A stretch of 64,000 bases of DNA. Origin: G965212025 sp965215765 (GTDB taxonomy: Bacteria > Pseudomonadota > Gammaproteobacteria > Poriferisulfidales > Oxydemutatoraceae). A model generated the notes under the pieces. The model saw only the letters and a list, made by a program, of their open reading frames with translations, had not been told where the DNA came from and ran no database searches. A program made the position numbers and the translations under genes. This document shows positions 27,569-35,584 of the stretch, piece by piece; position 1 is the stretch's first letter; every line of letters starts with the position of its first letter. The stretch is from positions 992,001 through 1,056,000 of the forward strand of contig OZ244118.1 in the NCBI GenBank assembly GCA_965215765.1, read 5' to 3'.

Positions 27569-28093
27569 ATGAACGGATGGCGTTTTTTTGGGAACAGCGC
27601 AAGGGCTGGCTGGCTTCTGGCGGCATTGTGTTTGCTGGCGATGGGGTCGTTTGCTGCGCAGGGTGAGCAGAAAGCAAAACCAACGGTGGACATGCGGCTT
27701 TTAACGGCGGAAATGGCCGTGTTAATAGCCAGAACTGCGCTTGATGAGTGTACCCGTCGGGGCTATCAGGTGGCTGTTGCGGTCGTGGGAAGAGAAGGAA
27801 ACCTGCAAGCGTTTGTGCGCGATTCACTGGCGGGGCCACACACGATAGAAATCAGTCTGAAAAAGGCGTATACCGCCGCATCAACGCGTCAGGCGAGCGG
27901 GGCTTTGGGCACCATTCAACCCCGGCTGGATTCCTTTGCTGAACTGACCACGATCCGAGGAGGCTTGCCTGTCAGTATTGGTGGTCACTATTACGGCGGC
28001 GTTGGCGTGTCCGGGGCGACCAGTCTGGAAGACGAGCAGTGCGCACAGGTTGGTATCGACAAGGTCGCTGAGGTGCTGGAATTTGAAGAATAG
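27569..28093 (+). CDS. Secreted GlcG/HbpS-like (DUF336) protein
   Basis: A 174-residue exported protein of the heme-degrading/heme-binding GlcG-HbpS family. A signal peptide (GWLLAALCLLAMGSFAAQG) is followed by AEMAVLIARTALDECTRRGYQVAVAVVGREGNLQAFVRD, SLKKAYTAASTRQ and GGLPVSIGGHYYGGVGVSGATSLEDEQCA. The domain covers the whole mature chain. Such proteins occur within sox loci of several sulfur bacteria; their role is unproven. ATG 27569 was chosen because the signal peptide begins there. The last 14 codons (from GIDKVAEVLEFEE) are the start of the ~195-base tandem repeat downstream. Confidence 0.82.
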   Translation: MNGWRFFGNSARAGWLLAALCLLAMGSFAAQGEQKAKPTVDMRLLTAEMAVLIARTALDECTRRGYQVAVAVVGREGNLQAFVRDSLAGPHTIEISLKKAYTAASTRQASGALGTIQPRLDSFAELTTIRGGLPVSIGGHYYGGVGVSGATSLEDEQCAQVGIDKVAEVLEFEE

Positions 28094-28256
28094 CCTGACA
28101 GGTCTTTTCCTTGGTTTATCCGTAGCCGCTTTGTCAGGGCTCATCGGCGCGGGGCAAGCATACGCAGAGAAAGACGGTGATGCCTTGGGAGAAAACATGG
28201 GCAGCTCCGGTCACCTGGATCATCCGGACTGGTTCATGCAATCTTTTCGGTATTGA
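28083..28256 (+). pseudogene. Truncated SoxW leader, copy 1
   Basis: A 57-codon frame begins with TTG inside the GlcG end (28083) and encodes the signal peptide KNSLTGLFLGLSVAALSGL and the following acidic stretch, then stops at the repeat junction (MQSFRY). It has the same ribosome site as the full gene, so a short exported peptide could be made. It lacks both thioredoxin domains. Confidence 0.7.
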
Positions 28257-28279
28257 CAAGGTTGCTGAGGTGCTGGAAT

Positions 28280-28483
28280 TTGAAGAATAGCCTGACAGGT
28301 CTTTTCCTTGGTTTAACCGTAGCCGCTTTGTCAGGGCTCACCGGTTTGCAAGCATACGCAGAGAAAGACGGTGATGCCTTGGAAGAAAACATGGGCAGTT
28401 CCGGTCACCAGGTTCATCCAGACTGGTTCATGCAACTTTCCGGTATTGACAAGGTCGCTGAGGTGCTGGAATTTGAAGAATAG
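28280..28483 (+). pseudogene. Truncated SoxW leader fused to the GlcG C-terminus, copy 2
   Basis: From the TTG at 28280 this frame reads the SoxW signal peptide and leader, then runs through the repeat junction in frame into GIDKVAEVLEFEE, the end of the GlcG-like protein. The result is a 67-residue in-frame fusion with a signal peptide. It arose by tandem duplication and carries no complete domain. The in-frame joint means it might still be translated. Confidence 0.7.
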
Positions 28484-29534
28484 CCTGACAGGTCTTTTCC
28501 TTGGTTTATCCGTAGCCGCTTTGTCAGGGCTCACCGGTTTGCAAGCATACGCAGAGAAAGACGGTGATGTCTTGGAAGAAAACATGGGCAGCTCCGGTCA
28601 CCTGGATCATCCGGACTGGTTCATGCAATCTTTCCTGGACATTGGAGAGGACATTGCCGAAGCGACCGAGCAGGGCAAGTACCTGGCGTTGTATTTTTAT
28701 CAGGATGGTTGTCCCTATTGCCGAAAGTTGATCGAGGAAAATTTTGGAGATGAGGAGATCGTGGCCTATACGAGGCGTCATTTTGAAATAGTGGCGTTCA
28801 ACATCTATGGCTCAAAGGAAGTGACTGTGGGGGACGACATACTTGCAGAAAAAGCTTTCAGCAAAGAGTTGGGAGTGCATTTCACGCCGACCCTGATTTT
28901 TTACGACATGCATGGCGAAGAGATTTTCAGAATGAACGGCTACTACCAGAAGAAAAAGTTTTTCGCCATGCTGAAGTACCTTGCGGAAGGGCACGCGAAA
29001 AAAGAGGAGTTCCTGGATTACTACCCCGGTGACGAACCAGCCAAGGGTTCGTCTGGCAAAACGAAAAGAGTGACCGGCACCCTGTTGCCGCCTTTTTCTT
29101 TCAGCAAAGCGACTTTTAACCGTGACAGCCGGCCGCTTCTGGTGGTTTTTGATCGCCAGAACTGCATGAGTTGCCAGGAGCTCCATCAAGATATTTTTGT
29201 GCGACCTGAAACCGAATCCTTGTTGAAAAGTTTTCAGCTTGCTGTTGTCGACATTGACAGTGAGCAGGTATTGCAAACCCCGCACGGAGATGAGATGACC
29301 CCGGGCGCGTGGGCACGCTCTCTGGATGTCAAATCAGCACCGTCTTTGGTTTTTTTTGACAATGATTTACGCGAAGTGTCACGTGTCGAGGGTTATGTCA
29401 AAGCGTTTCACGTCCAGACCATGTTGGAGTATGTGGCGACCAAGGCTTACCGTGATGACGGCGTACAAAAATTTTTGCAAAAACGAAGCGATCGTCTTCG
29501 CGCAGCAGGACAGCGTGTCGACATCATGAATTGA
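28473..29534 (+). CDS. soxW: SoxW-like secreted double-thioredoxin protein
   Basis: A 353-residue exported protein with two thioredoxin-fold domains. The first has the active site DGCPYCRKLIEENFGD near residue 77, and a cis-Pro segment LGVHFTPTLIFYD. The second has NCMSCQELHQDIFVRPE near residue 230 and SLDVKSAPSLVFFDNDL. SoxW thioredoxins reduce or repair Sox intermediates in the periplasm; a two-domain form is unusual. The TTG start at 28473 lies seven bases after GAGGTG, inside the duplicated GlcG end. It is the last gene of the sox cluster. Its final codons begin the next tandem repeat. Confidence 0.8.
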   Translation: MKNSLTGLFLGLSVAALSGLTGLQAYAEKDGDVLEENMGSSGHLDHPDWFMQSFLDIGEDIAEATEQGKYLALYFYQDGCPYCRKLIEENFGDEEIVAYTRRHFEIVAFNIYGSKEVTVGDDILAEKAFSKELGVHFTPTLIFYDMHGEEIFRMNGYYQKKKFFAMLKYLAEGHAKKEEFLDYYPGDEPAKGSSGKTKRVTGTLLPPFSFSKATFNRDSRPLLVVFDRQNCMSCQELHQDIFVRPETESLLKSFQLAVVDIDSEQVLQTPHGDEMTPGAWARSLDVKSAPSLVFFDNDLREVSRVEGYVKAFHVQTMLEYVATKAYRDDGVQKFLQKRSDRLRAAGQRVDIMN

Positions 29535-30203
29535 GCGGCCACAGGGTTCCGGCTTGTCATGATGTGGCCGCGCGTGCGGTATTGTGTGCCGCCCCCATGA
29601 TCCCCATGGTCATGTTCTTGGCAAAAACAGATCTGGGACGCTCTGTCGGATCTTGTGTGCCGACCCGCGCGAGTTGTCGCCTGAAAAACTTTTGGCAGGT
29701 CAACAAAAGATACCTCGACGGCTTGGTGGCGGAGTCGGGCACACAGCTTGGGCACAATGAATTGAGCGGCCACAGGGTTTCGGCTTGTCATGATGTGGCT
29801 ACGTGTGCGGTATTGTGTCCGCCCCCATGATCCCCATGGTCATGTTCTTGGCAAAAACAGATCCTGGACGCTCTGTCGGATCTTGCGTACTGACCCGCGC
29901 AAGCTGTTGCCTGAAAAACTTTTGGCAGGTCAACAAAAGATACCTCGACGGCTTGGTGGCGGAGTCGGGCACACAGCCTGGGCACAATGAATTGGGCGGC
30001 CACAGGGTTCCGACTTGTCATGATGTGGCTACGTGTGCGGTATTGTGTCCGCCCCATGGCCTTGGCAAAAACAAATCCTGGACGCTCTGCCGAATCTTGT
30101 GTGCCGACCCGCGCGAGTTGTCGCCTGAAAAACTTTTGGCAGGTCAACAAAAGATACCTCCGACGGCTTGGTGGCGGAGTCGGGCACGCAAGCTGGGCAC
30201 ATA
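29528..30203 (+). repeat. Three tandem ~230-base repeats starting at the soxW stop codon
   Basis: Units begin with GAATTG(A/G)GCGGCCACAGGG at 29528, 29759 and 29989 (spacing 231 and 230 bases); the third lacks about 15 bases (CCATGATCCCCATGGT region) and ends near 30203. The first unit includes the last codon and stop of the soxW-like gene. Short open frames are found on both strands only because the unit length is near a multiple of three. I see no supported gene. Confidence 0.92.
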
Positions 30204-30521
30204 ACGGTGTATTGGAGATGCCAACAAACGACAGAGGTGAGCGAAACCAGGCATACGGGCATACGAGTCCATGAGTCGTGTTTTTCACTATTTCCTTCCG
30301 CTTGCCCATAAAAAACGCTCTTCCTTCTTGGCTTGAAATGGCAATCCTTTTAATATGCAGACCTGCTCATTCGCAATGAAGTGCCTGGATGTGTGCAGCG
30401 ATGCCACTGTTGACAGACGATGACTGAAAGTTGGAGAACACAATGAGCGGTACGCCGTCTACAGGTCTTTGTTTTGCCAAGCATGTAACGGAGTTGACAG
30501 CTTTTTCTACGGAGGAATCCC
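30204..30521 (+). promoter_or_regulatory. Upstream region of grpE
   Basis: This 318-base gap precedes grpE. A CTTGAAA sequence at 30332-30338 resembles a sigma-32 -35 element, but at the expected distance there is AATATG rather than CCCCAT, so a heat-shock promoter is only possible. A TACGGAGGAATCCC ribosome site precedes the grpE ATG. Nothing else is recognised. Confidence 0.35.
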
Positions 30522-31250
30522 ATGACCGGAATTGACAAAAAATCCCCTTCGAAAGAAATCAAGGGCAAGCCGACAAAAAAACCTGTTTCACCTCAGGAGC
30601 CAAGCGCAGAACAGGTAGAGGAAGTTGCGGCACCTTATGCAGAGGCAGAGGGCATAGAGACGGACGATGCGAGCGATGCGGACGAGGCGGGCGATGCGAG
30701 CGAGGCGAACGATGAAGCAGTCTTCAGCACATTGGATCTTTTGCAAGAAATCCAGCAATTGCGAGAGCAGTTTTTTCGTGCGAAGGCAGAAACAGACAAC
30801 ATCCTTAAGCGTTCAGAGCGGGAGATGGAAAACACACGAAAGTATTTTGTCAGGTCGTTTTTGGCTGAGTTGCTTGAAGTTCGCGACAGCCTTGAAAAAG
30901 CTGCCGGGTTGGATGAAAAACACGCCACTGTCGAGCATTACCAAAACGGGCTTGAGTTAACGTTGCGGTCCCTGGAAAAAATTTTTGCGAGCCACGATGT
31001 CTCTGAAGTGAATCCGGTTGGTGGTGTCTTTGATCCCGAGTTGCACCAGGCAATGGGGATGCGCGAGAGCGCAGATCATCCCTCGGGGACAGTGCTGGAT
31101 GTGGTGCAAAAAGGATATCTGCAAAAAAGCCGCCTGTTGCGACCGGCACTGGTGATTGTGAGCACTGGACAGAAAGCGAAACCGGCGGCAAAAAGCAAGC
31201 CTCAGGAAGAGGCGAAGGCAAGTGAGCCATCTCCCGATGTCGGAGCTTGA
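30522..31250 (+). CDS. grpE: Nucleotide-exchange factor GrpE
   Basis: The DnaK exchange factor that speeds ADP release. Residues 1-70 form a charged, low-complexity N-terminus rich in E, D, A. The long coiled coil (LLQEIQQLREQFFRAKAETDNILKR) is followed by the beta-wing domain with the family motif NPVGGVFDPELHQAMGM and the ending VLDVVQKGYLQKSRLLRPALVIVS. A lysine-rich tail of about 25 residues extends past the usual C-terminus. At 242 residues it is longer than E. coli GrpE (197). It precedes dnaK by 74 bases; its stop codon lies within the dnaK heat-shock promoter. Confidence 0.95.
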   Translation: MTGIDKKSPSKEIKGKPTKKPVSPQEPSAEQVEEVAAPYAEAEGIETDDASDADEAGDASEANDEAVFSTLDLLQEIQQLREQFFRAKAETDNILKRSEREMENTRKYFVRSFLAELLEVRDSLEKAAGLDEKHATVEHYQNGLELTLRSLEKIFASHDVSEVNPVGGVFDPELHQAMGMRESADHPSGTVLDVVQKGYLQKSRLLRPALVIVSTGQKAKPAAKSKPQEEAKASEPSPDVGA

Positions 31251-31274
31251 AATCCGTTTTCCCGCCCCCATGCT
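31246..31274 (+). promoter_or_regulatory. Sigma-32 (heat-shock) promoter of dnaK
   Basis: A -35 element CTTGAAA at 31246-31252 and a -10 element CCCCATGCT at 31266-31274 are separated by 13 bases. This is the consensus for RpoH-dependent promoters in proteobacteria (CTTGAAA, 13-14 bases, CCCCATnT). The -35 overlaps the grpE stop codon. It lies 50 bases before the dnaK start, and would allow dnaK-dnaJ to be induced apart from grpE. Confidence 0.87.
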
Positions 31275-31324
31275 AAGTGCCTCAAGCAATATTTTTTTGA
31301 GACCTGATTCGGGAGAAAAAAGGC

Positions 31325-33337
31325 ATGTCTAAAATTATCGGAATCGACCTCGGAACCACAAATTCCTGCGTCGCTCTTATGGAAGGAAAAAACCCCAAGA
31401 TTATCGAAAACAGCGAAGGTGACCGGACTACCCCGTCAGTGGTGGCCTTTACCGACAGCGGAGAAACGCTGGTTGGCCAGTCCGCCAAGCGCCAGGCGGT
31501 TACCAATCCGAAGAATACTTTTTACGCGATAAAAAGATTGATCGGGCGCCGGTTCTCGGAAAATGAAGTGAGCAAGGACATGGATCTGGTTTCGTACAAA
31601 ATTGTGGAAGCCAAAAACGGGGACGCCTGGGTTGACGCCGCGGACAAAAAAATGGCACCGCCGGAAATCTCCGCGAAAGTGCTGATGAAAATGAAAAAGA
31701 CGGCGGAGGATTATCTTGGAGAAGAGGTGACATCTGCCGTGATTACGGTTCCCGCCTACTTCAACGACTCTCAGCGCCAGGCAACCAAGGATGCAGGGAA
31801 AATTGCCGGTCTGGAAGTCAGGCGGATTATCAACGAGCCGACTGCTGCTGCGTTGGCTTACGGTATGGGCACAAAAGGCGACAAAGACAGCAAGATTGTG
31901 GTTTATGACCTCGGCGGTGGTACTTTTGATATTTCCATCATCGAGATCGCGAACGTAGATGGCGAGAAGCAATTTGAGGTACTGGCAACCAATGGCGACA
32001 CTTTCCTGGGTGGCGAAGACTTCGACATGTGTCTCATCGAGTATCTGGCGAGCGAGTTTCAAAAGGATCAGGGCATGGATTTGCACAGCGATCCTCTGGC
32101 GTTGCAAAGGCTGAAAGAAGCGGCGGAAAAAGCGAAAATCGAGCTTTCCTCCAGCCAGCAAACAGAAATAAACCTGCCCTATATCACTGCCGATCAAGCA
32201 GGCCCAAAGCACCTCAATATCAAGCTGACGCGTTCCAAGCTGGAAGCCCTGATTGAGAATCTGGTAGACAGAACCATCACTCCCTGCAAGAAGGCACTCG
32301 CAGATGCCCGGCTGAAAACTTCCGACATCAGCGACATTATTCTCGTTGGCGGGCAAACGCGTATGCCATGCGTACAAAGCAAAGTGGCAAACTTTTTTGG
32401 CAAGGATCCTCGCCTGGACGTGAACCCGGACGAGGCAGTGGCCATGGGAGCGGCCATACAAGGCGGTGTGCTCGGTGGCGACGTCAAGGACGTGCTACTT
32501 CTGGATGTGACGCCCTTGTCCCTGGGGATCGAAACGATGGGAGGGGTGATGACCCGTCTGATCGAGAGAAACACGACCATCCCGACGCACCAGAGCCAGG
32601 TGTTTTCCACTGCGGCTGACAACCAGCCGGCGGTTACGGTACATGTGCTGCAAGGCGAGCGGAACCGCGCATCAGGGAACAAGTCTCTCGGACGCTTTGA
32701 CCTGACGGATATTCCACCGGCATCACGCGGCACGCCGCAAATTGACGTGGGTTTTGATATTGATTCCAATGGCATTCTGAATGTGTCGGCAAAAGACAAG
32801 GCAACCGGGAAACAGCAATCGATCGTCATTACCGCGTCCAGCGGACTCGACAGCGGCGAGGTTGATCAAATGGTCAAGGATGCCGAGAAATATGCCGAAG
32901 AAGACCGCGAATATCATGAGCTTGTCACTGCTCGGAACAGCGCTGATCAACTGCTCCACATGCTGGAAAAATCGCTGAAAGACCTCGGTGACAAAGTGAC
33001 CGAAGAGGAAAGAAAAGAGGCAGAAACCGGTATGGCAAATTTGCGCGAAGCGATCAAAGGCGATGATAAAAGCGATATAGAAGCGAAGGTGGAGAGCCTC
33101 AGCAGTATTTCTGCCAAAATGATGCAACGGGTCTATCAGCAGAAAAGCGAGGAAGAAAAGGCAGGCAAGACCGAATCTGGCGGGCAGGGAGAGGACAGCC
33201 AGTCTTTTAAAGGCGGTGACGACATCGTGGATGCCGAGTACACTGAAAAAGAAGAGAAAGAAGAGAAGGAAAAAAACGAGGATGGAAAAAACGACAATGG
33301 GAAAAACAAAGACGAGGAAAATGAGAAAAAGAACTAA
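31325..33337 (+). CDS. dnaK: Hsp70 chaperone DnaK
   Basis: An ATP-dependent protein-folding chaperone. The nucleotide-binding domain has IGIDLGTTNSCVA, the phosphate motif VYDLGGGTFDISI, and the signature ILVGGQTRMPCVQ. The substrate domain begins after the VLLLDVTPLSLGIETMGG linker. The usual C-terminus DDIVDAEY is followed by an unusual ~28-residue tail of almost only E, K, N, D and G, where most DnaK proteins end in a short EEVK-like tail. Total length is 670 against 638 in E. coli. It is driven by the sigma-32 promoter immediately upstream. Confidence 0.98.
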   Translation: MSKIIGIDLGTTNSCVALMEGKNPKIIENSEGDRTTPSVVAFTDSGETLVGQSAKRQAVTNPKNTFYAIKRLIGRRFSENEVSKDMDLVSYKIVEAKNGDAWVDAADKKMAPPEISAKVLMKMKKTAEDYLGEEVTSAVITVPAYFNDSQRQATKDAGKIAGLEVRRIINEPTAAALAYGMGTKGDKDSKIVVYDLGGGTFDISIIEIANVDGEKQFEVLATNGDTFLGGEDFDMCLIEYLASEFQKDQGMDLHSDPLALQRLKEAAEKAKIELSSSQQTEINLPYITADQAGPKHLNIKLTRSKLEALIENLVDRTITPCKKALADARLKTSDISDIILVGGQTRMPCVQSKVANFFGKDPRLDVNPDEAVAMGAAIQGGVLGGDVKDVLLLDVTPLSLGIETMGGVMTRLIERNTTIPTHQSQVFSTAADNQPAVTVHVLQGERNRASGNKSLGRFDLTDIPPASRGTPQIDVGFDIDSNGILNVSAKDKATGKQQSIVITASSGLDSGEVDQMVKDAEKYAEEDREYHELVTARNSADQLLHMLEKSLKDLGDKVTEEERKEAETGMANLREAIKGDDKSDIEAKVESLSSISAKMMQRVYQQKSEEEKAGKTESGGQGEDSQSFKGGDDIVDAEYTEKEEKEEKEKNEDGKNDNGKNKDEENEKKN

Positions 33338-33350
33338 AACGCGCTAAAGC

Positions 33351-34478
33351 ATGGAGCGCGATTACTACCAGGTATTAGGCGTACCGAAAAATGCAGACCA
33401 AGGCGAGCTGAAAAAAGCTTACCGGAAGCTGGCCATGAAATACCATCCTGACCGCAATCCGGATGCTTCTGCCGAGGAACGCTTCAAGGAAGCGAAAAAA
33501 GCTTACGACGTTCTGTCCAATTCGGAAAAGCGAAGTGCTTATGACCGCTTTGGGCACGCCGGGGTCAACGGTAGCGCAGGTGGTTTTCGGTCATCAGGTG
33601 GGGGAGGTGATTTCGGAGACGTATTCGGCGATTTTTTCAATGAAATGTTTACCGGAGGAGGACGCCCAGGCCGACAGGCTTATCGGGGTGGGGACGTAGA
33701 GTACCCCTTGACGCTTGACCTGGAAGAGGCGGCTTCCGGAGTAAGCAAAGACTTTCACGTCATGCTGCCTGAGACCTGCGAGGCATGCGACGGCAGTGGT
33801 GCCAAAGCTGGAGTCGGGCTTGAAGCTTGCGGGGCTTGTGGCGGCAGCGGTCAGTTACGGATGCAACAGGGATTTTTCTCCATACAGCAGACCTGCCCAA
33901 CTTGCGGAGGTCGCGGGAAAGTAGTGAAAGAAGCGTGTCCCAAGTGCGACGGGGAAGGCCGGGTACGCAGAAAAAAGAACCTGACGGTCAAAATTCCCGC
34001 TGGCGTCGACACCGGGAACCATATCCGTCTGTCAGGCGAAGGCGAAGCCGGCTTGGGAGGCGGCCCGAACGGCGACTTGTTCGTCCGCATAAACATCCGC
34101 AAACATTCCCTGTTCAACCGCGATGGCTGCGACCTTTTGCTGAAAGTTCCCGTGCCAATCACCGACGCCGCGCTGGGCGGGGCGGTAGAAGTTCCCACCC
34201 TGGACAGAAGAGTCGATTTGAAAATCCCCCCCGGAACACAAAATGGAAAATCGTTTCGGATGAGAGGCAAAGGGATCAGAGATGTTAAAGGGAGAGGAAA
34301 AGGAGATTTGATTTGCCAAGTGTTTGTGGAGACCCCGGTCAATCTTACGGCGAAACAGAAAGAGCTTTTGCGAGAATTTGACGGCACCATGCAAGGGCGG
34401 AGCAACCGCCACACGCCGGAGACCGAGGGTTGGCTGGGTAAGGTACGGAGCTTCTTCTCGGAACTTGACATTTTCTGA
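33351..34478 (+). CDS. dnaJ: Co-chaperone DnaJ
   Basis: The Hsp40 partner that delivers substrates to DnaK and stimulates its ATPase. The J domain contains the HPD triad (AMKYHPDRNPDAS), followed by a Gly/Phe-rich linker (GGFRSSGGGGDFGDVFGDFF). Four CxxCxGxG zinc repeats are seen: CEACDGSG, CGACGGSG, CPTCGGRG and CPKCDGEG. The C-terminal substrate domain ends in VRSFFSELDIF. The length is 375. It starts 13 bases after dnaK with little ribosome-site similarity (GCTAAAGC), so translation is probably coupled. Confidence 0.97.
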   Translation: MERDYYQVLGVPKNADQGELKKAYRKLAMKYHPDRNPDASAEERFKEAKKAYDVLSNSEKRSAYDRFGHAGVNGSAGGFRSSGGGGDFGDVFGDFFNEMFTGGGRPGRQAYRGGDVEYPLTLDLEEAASGVSKDFHVMLPETCEACDGSGAKAGVGLEACGACGGSGQLRMQQGFFSIQQTCPTCGGRGKVVKEACPKCDGEGRVRRKKNLTVKIPAGVDTGNHIRLSGEGEAGLGGGPNGDLFVRINIRKHSLFNRDGCDLLLKVPVPITDAALGGAVEVPTLDRRVDLKIPPGTQNGKSFRMRGKGIRDVKGRGKGDLICQVFVETPVNLTAKQKELLREFDGTMQGRSNRHTPETEGWLGKVRSFFSELDIF

Positions 34479-34484
34479 AGCACC

Positions 34485-35294
34485 ATGCTGAAGACGCGAG
34501 TTGCGGTCAATGGAGCGTGTGGCCGCATGGGCAGTACCATTGCCCGCCTGTTGGCCGAATGTGATGAGGCGGAACTGGCAGTCGCCTACGAAAGCTCCGC
34601 AAACGCCATGGTCGGCGCTCCGCTTGCCGGTACGCCGAATATCCTCTTGCAAAGTTCAGACGATCTCAGCGTCCGGGATTTTGAAGTACTGATCGATTTT
34701 TCCACACCGCAATCTGCCATCTCAGCGCTGGAGCAATGCGCCACCGCAGGACGGGGCATCGTCATTGGAACCACAGGCTTCTCGGAGAAACAACAAGAGC
34801 GCATGCGAGTGCTGGCTGAAAAATGCCCTCTGGTGTATTCGCCCAATATGAGTGCCGGCGTGAACTTGTGTTATGCCTTGGTGGAGCTTGCCACGCAGGC
34901 GATTGGCAAAAGTGCCGACGTGGAGATTTTTGAGGCGCATCACCGCCACAAGGTCGATGCCCCCTCAGGCACTGCGTTGCGTCTGGGAGAAATCGTGGCC
35001 GAAAAGCTGTCACTGTCACCGCAAGAAGACTTTGTTCACACCCGTGTTGGCGTAACCGGGCCACGCCCAAAACAAGCGATCGGCTTTCAGGTGATGCGCG
35101 CCGGAGACATAGTCGGTGAACACACCGTGTCATTCGTCCTGGATGGAGAGAGGGTGGAAATCACGCACAAAGCATCCAGCCGTGACTGCTTCGCACGCGG
35201 CGCTGTGCGCGCTGCTCTTTGGGTACGGGATAAAGCCCCGGGCTTGTATACTATTGGAGACGTGCTGGGTCTCGCTGTTTCCGCAGACCAGTAG
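34485..35294 (+). CDS. dapB: 4-hydroxy-tetrahydrodipicolinate reductase
   Basis: This NAD(P)H enzyme acts in the diaminopimelate/lysine pathway and so also in peptidoglycan synthesis. The N-terminal dinucleotide site is VNGACGRMGSTIARLL. The catalytic signature EIFEAHHRHKVDAPSGTALRLGE, with the catalytic His pair and Lys, is complete. The C-terminus FARGAVRAALWVRDKAPGLYTIGDVLGL is typical. The length of 269 is normal. It starts seven bases after dnaJ, matching the gammaproteobacterial dnaK-dnaJ-dapB order; carA, which often follows, is absent here. Confidence 0.96.
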   Translation: MLKTRVAVNGACGRMGSTIARLLAECDEAELAVAYESSANAMVGAPLAGTPNILLQSSDDLSVRDFEVLIDFSTPQSAISALEQCATAGRGIVIGTTGFSEKQQERMRVLAEKCPLVYSPNMSAGVNLCYALVELATQAIGKSADVEIFEAHHRHKVDAPSGTALRLGEIVAEKLSLSPQEDFVHTRVGVTGPRPKQAIGFQVMRAGDIVGEHTVSFVLDGERVEITHKASSRDCFARGAVRAALWVRDKAPGLYTIGDVLGLAVSADQ

Positions 35295-35468
35295 CCAGGT
35301 TCCTGGTGACAAGTCCGATGACAAAAGTGAGTGATCAGAGCTTGTTGCAGGATTTTCGGGCGGCACGGCGTTTTGGTGCCGACTTCGGATAAGGATGGTG
35401 ACAGCGGCTCTTGACGGGGCGCATCCGGATACAACTTTTTCATGGTTCTTATTTTCTTGGCTGCTCAC

Positions 35469-35572
<104 letters not shown>

Positions 35573-35584
35573 TTTTTGGGCTTC

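Larger units (their letters stand above)
28052..28635 (+). repeat. Three tandem ~195-base repeats covering the GlcG end and the SoxW signal peptide
   Basis: Units begin with GGTAT(C/T)GACAAGGT at 28052, 28249 and 28442 (spacing 197 and 193 bases). Each carries the last codons of the GlcG-like gene, a GAGGTG ribosome site, a TTG start, a signal peptide and about 30 further codons of the SoxW-like protein. The third unit runs into the full gene. The repeats are nearly identical, so the expansion is recent. Confidence 0.92.

Noticed and set aside
29528..30203. Overlapping plus and minus open frames of 60-170 codons in the three ~230-base repeats
   Set aside because: The frames repeat the same residues in each unit, have no conserved domain and no ribosome site.
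30332..30357. Sigma-32 promoter for grpE
   Set aside because: CTTGAAA is present, but the -10 place reads AATATG instead of CCCCAT; kept only as a possible element.
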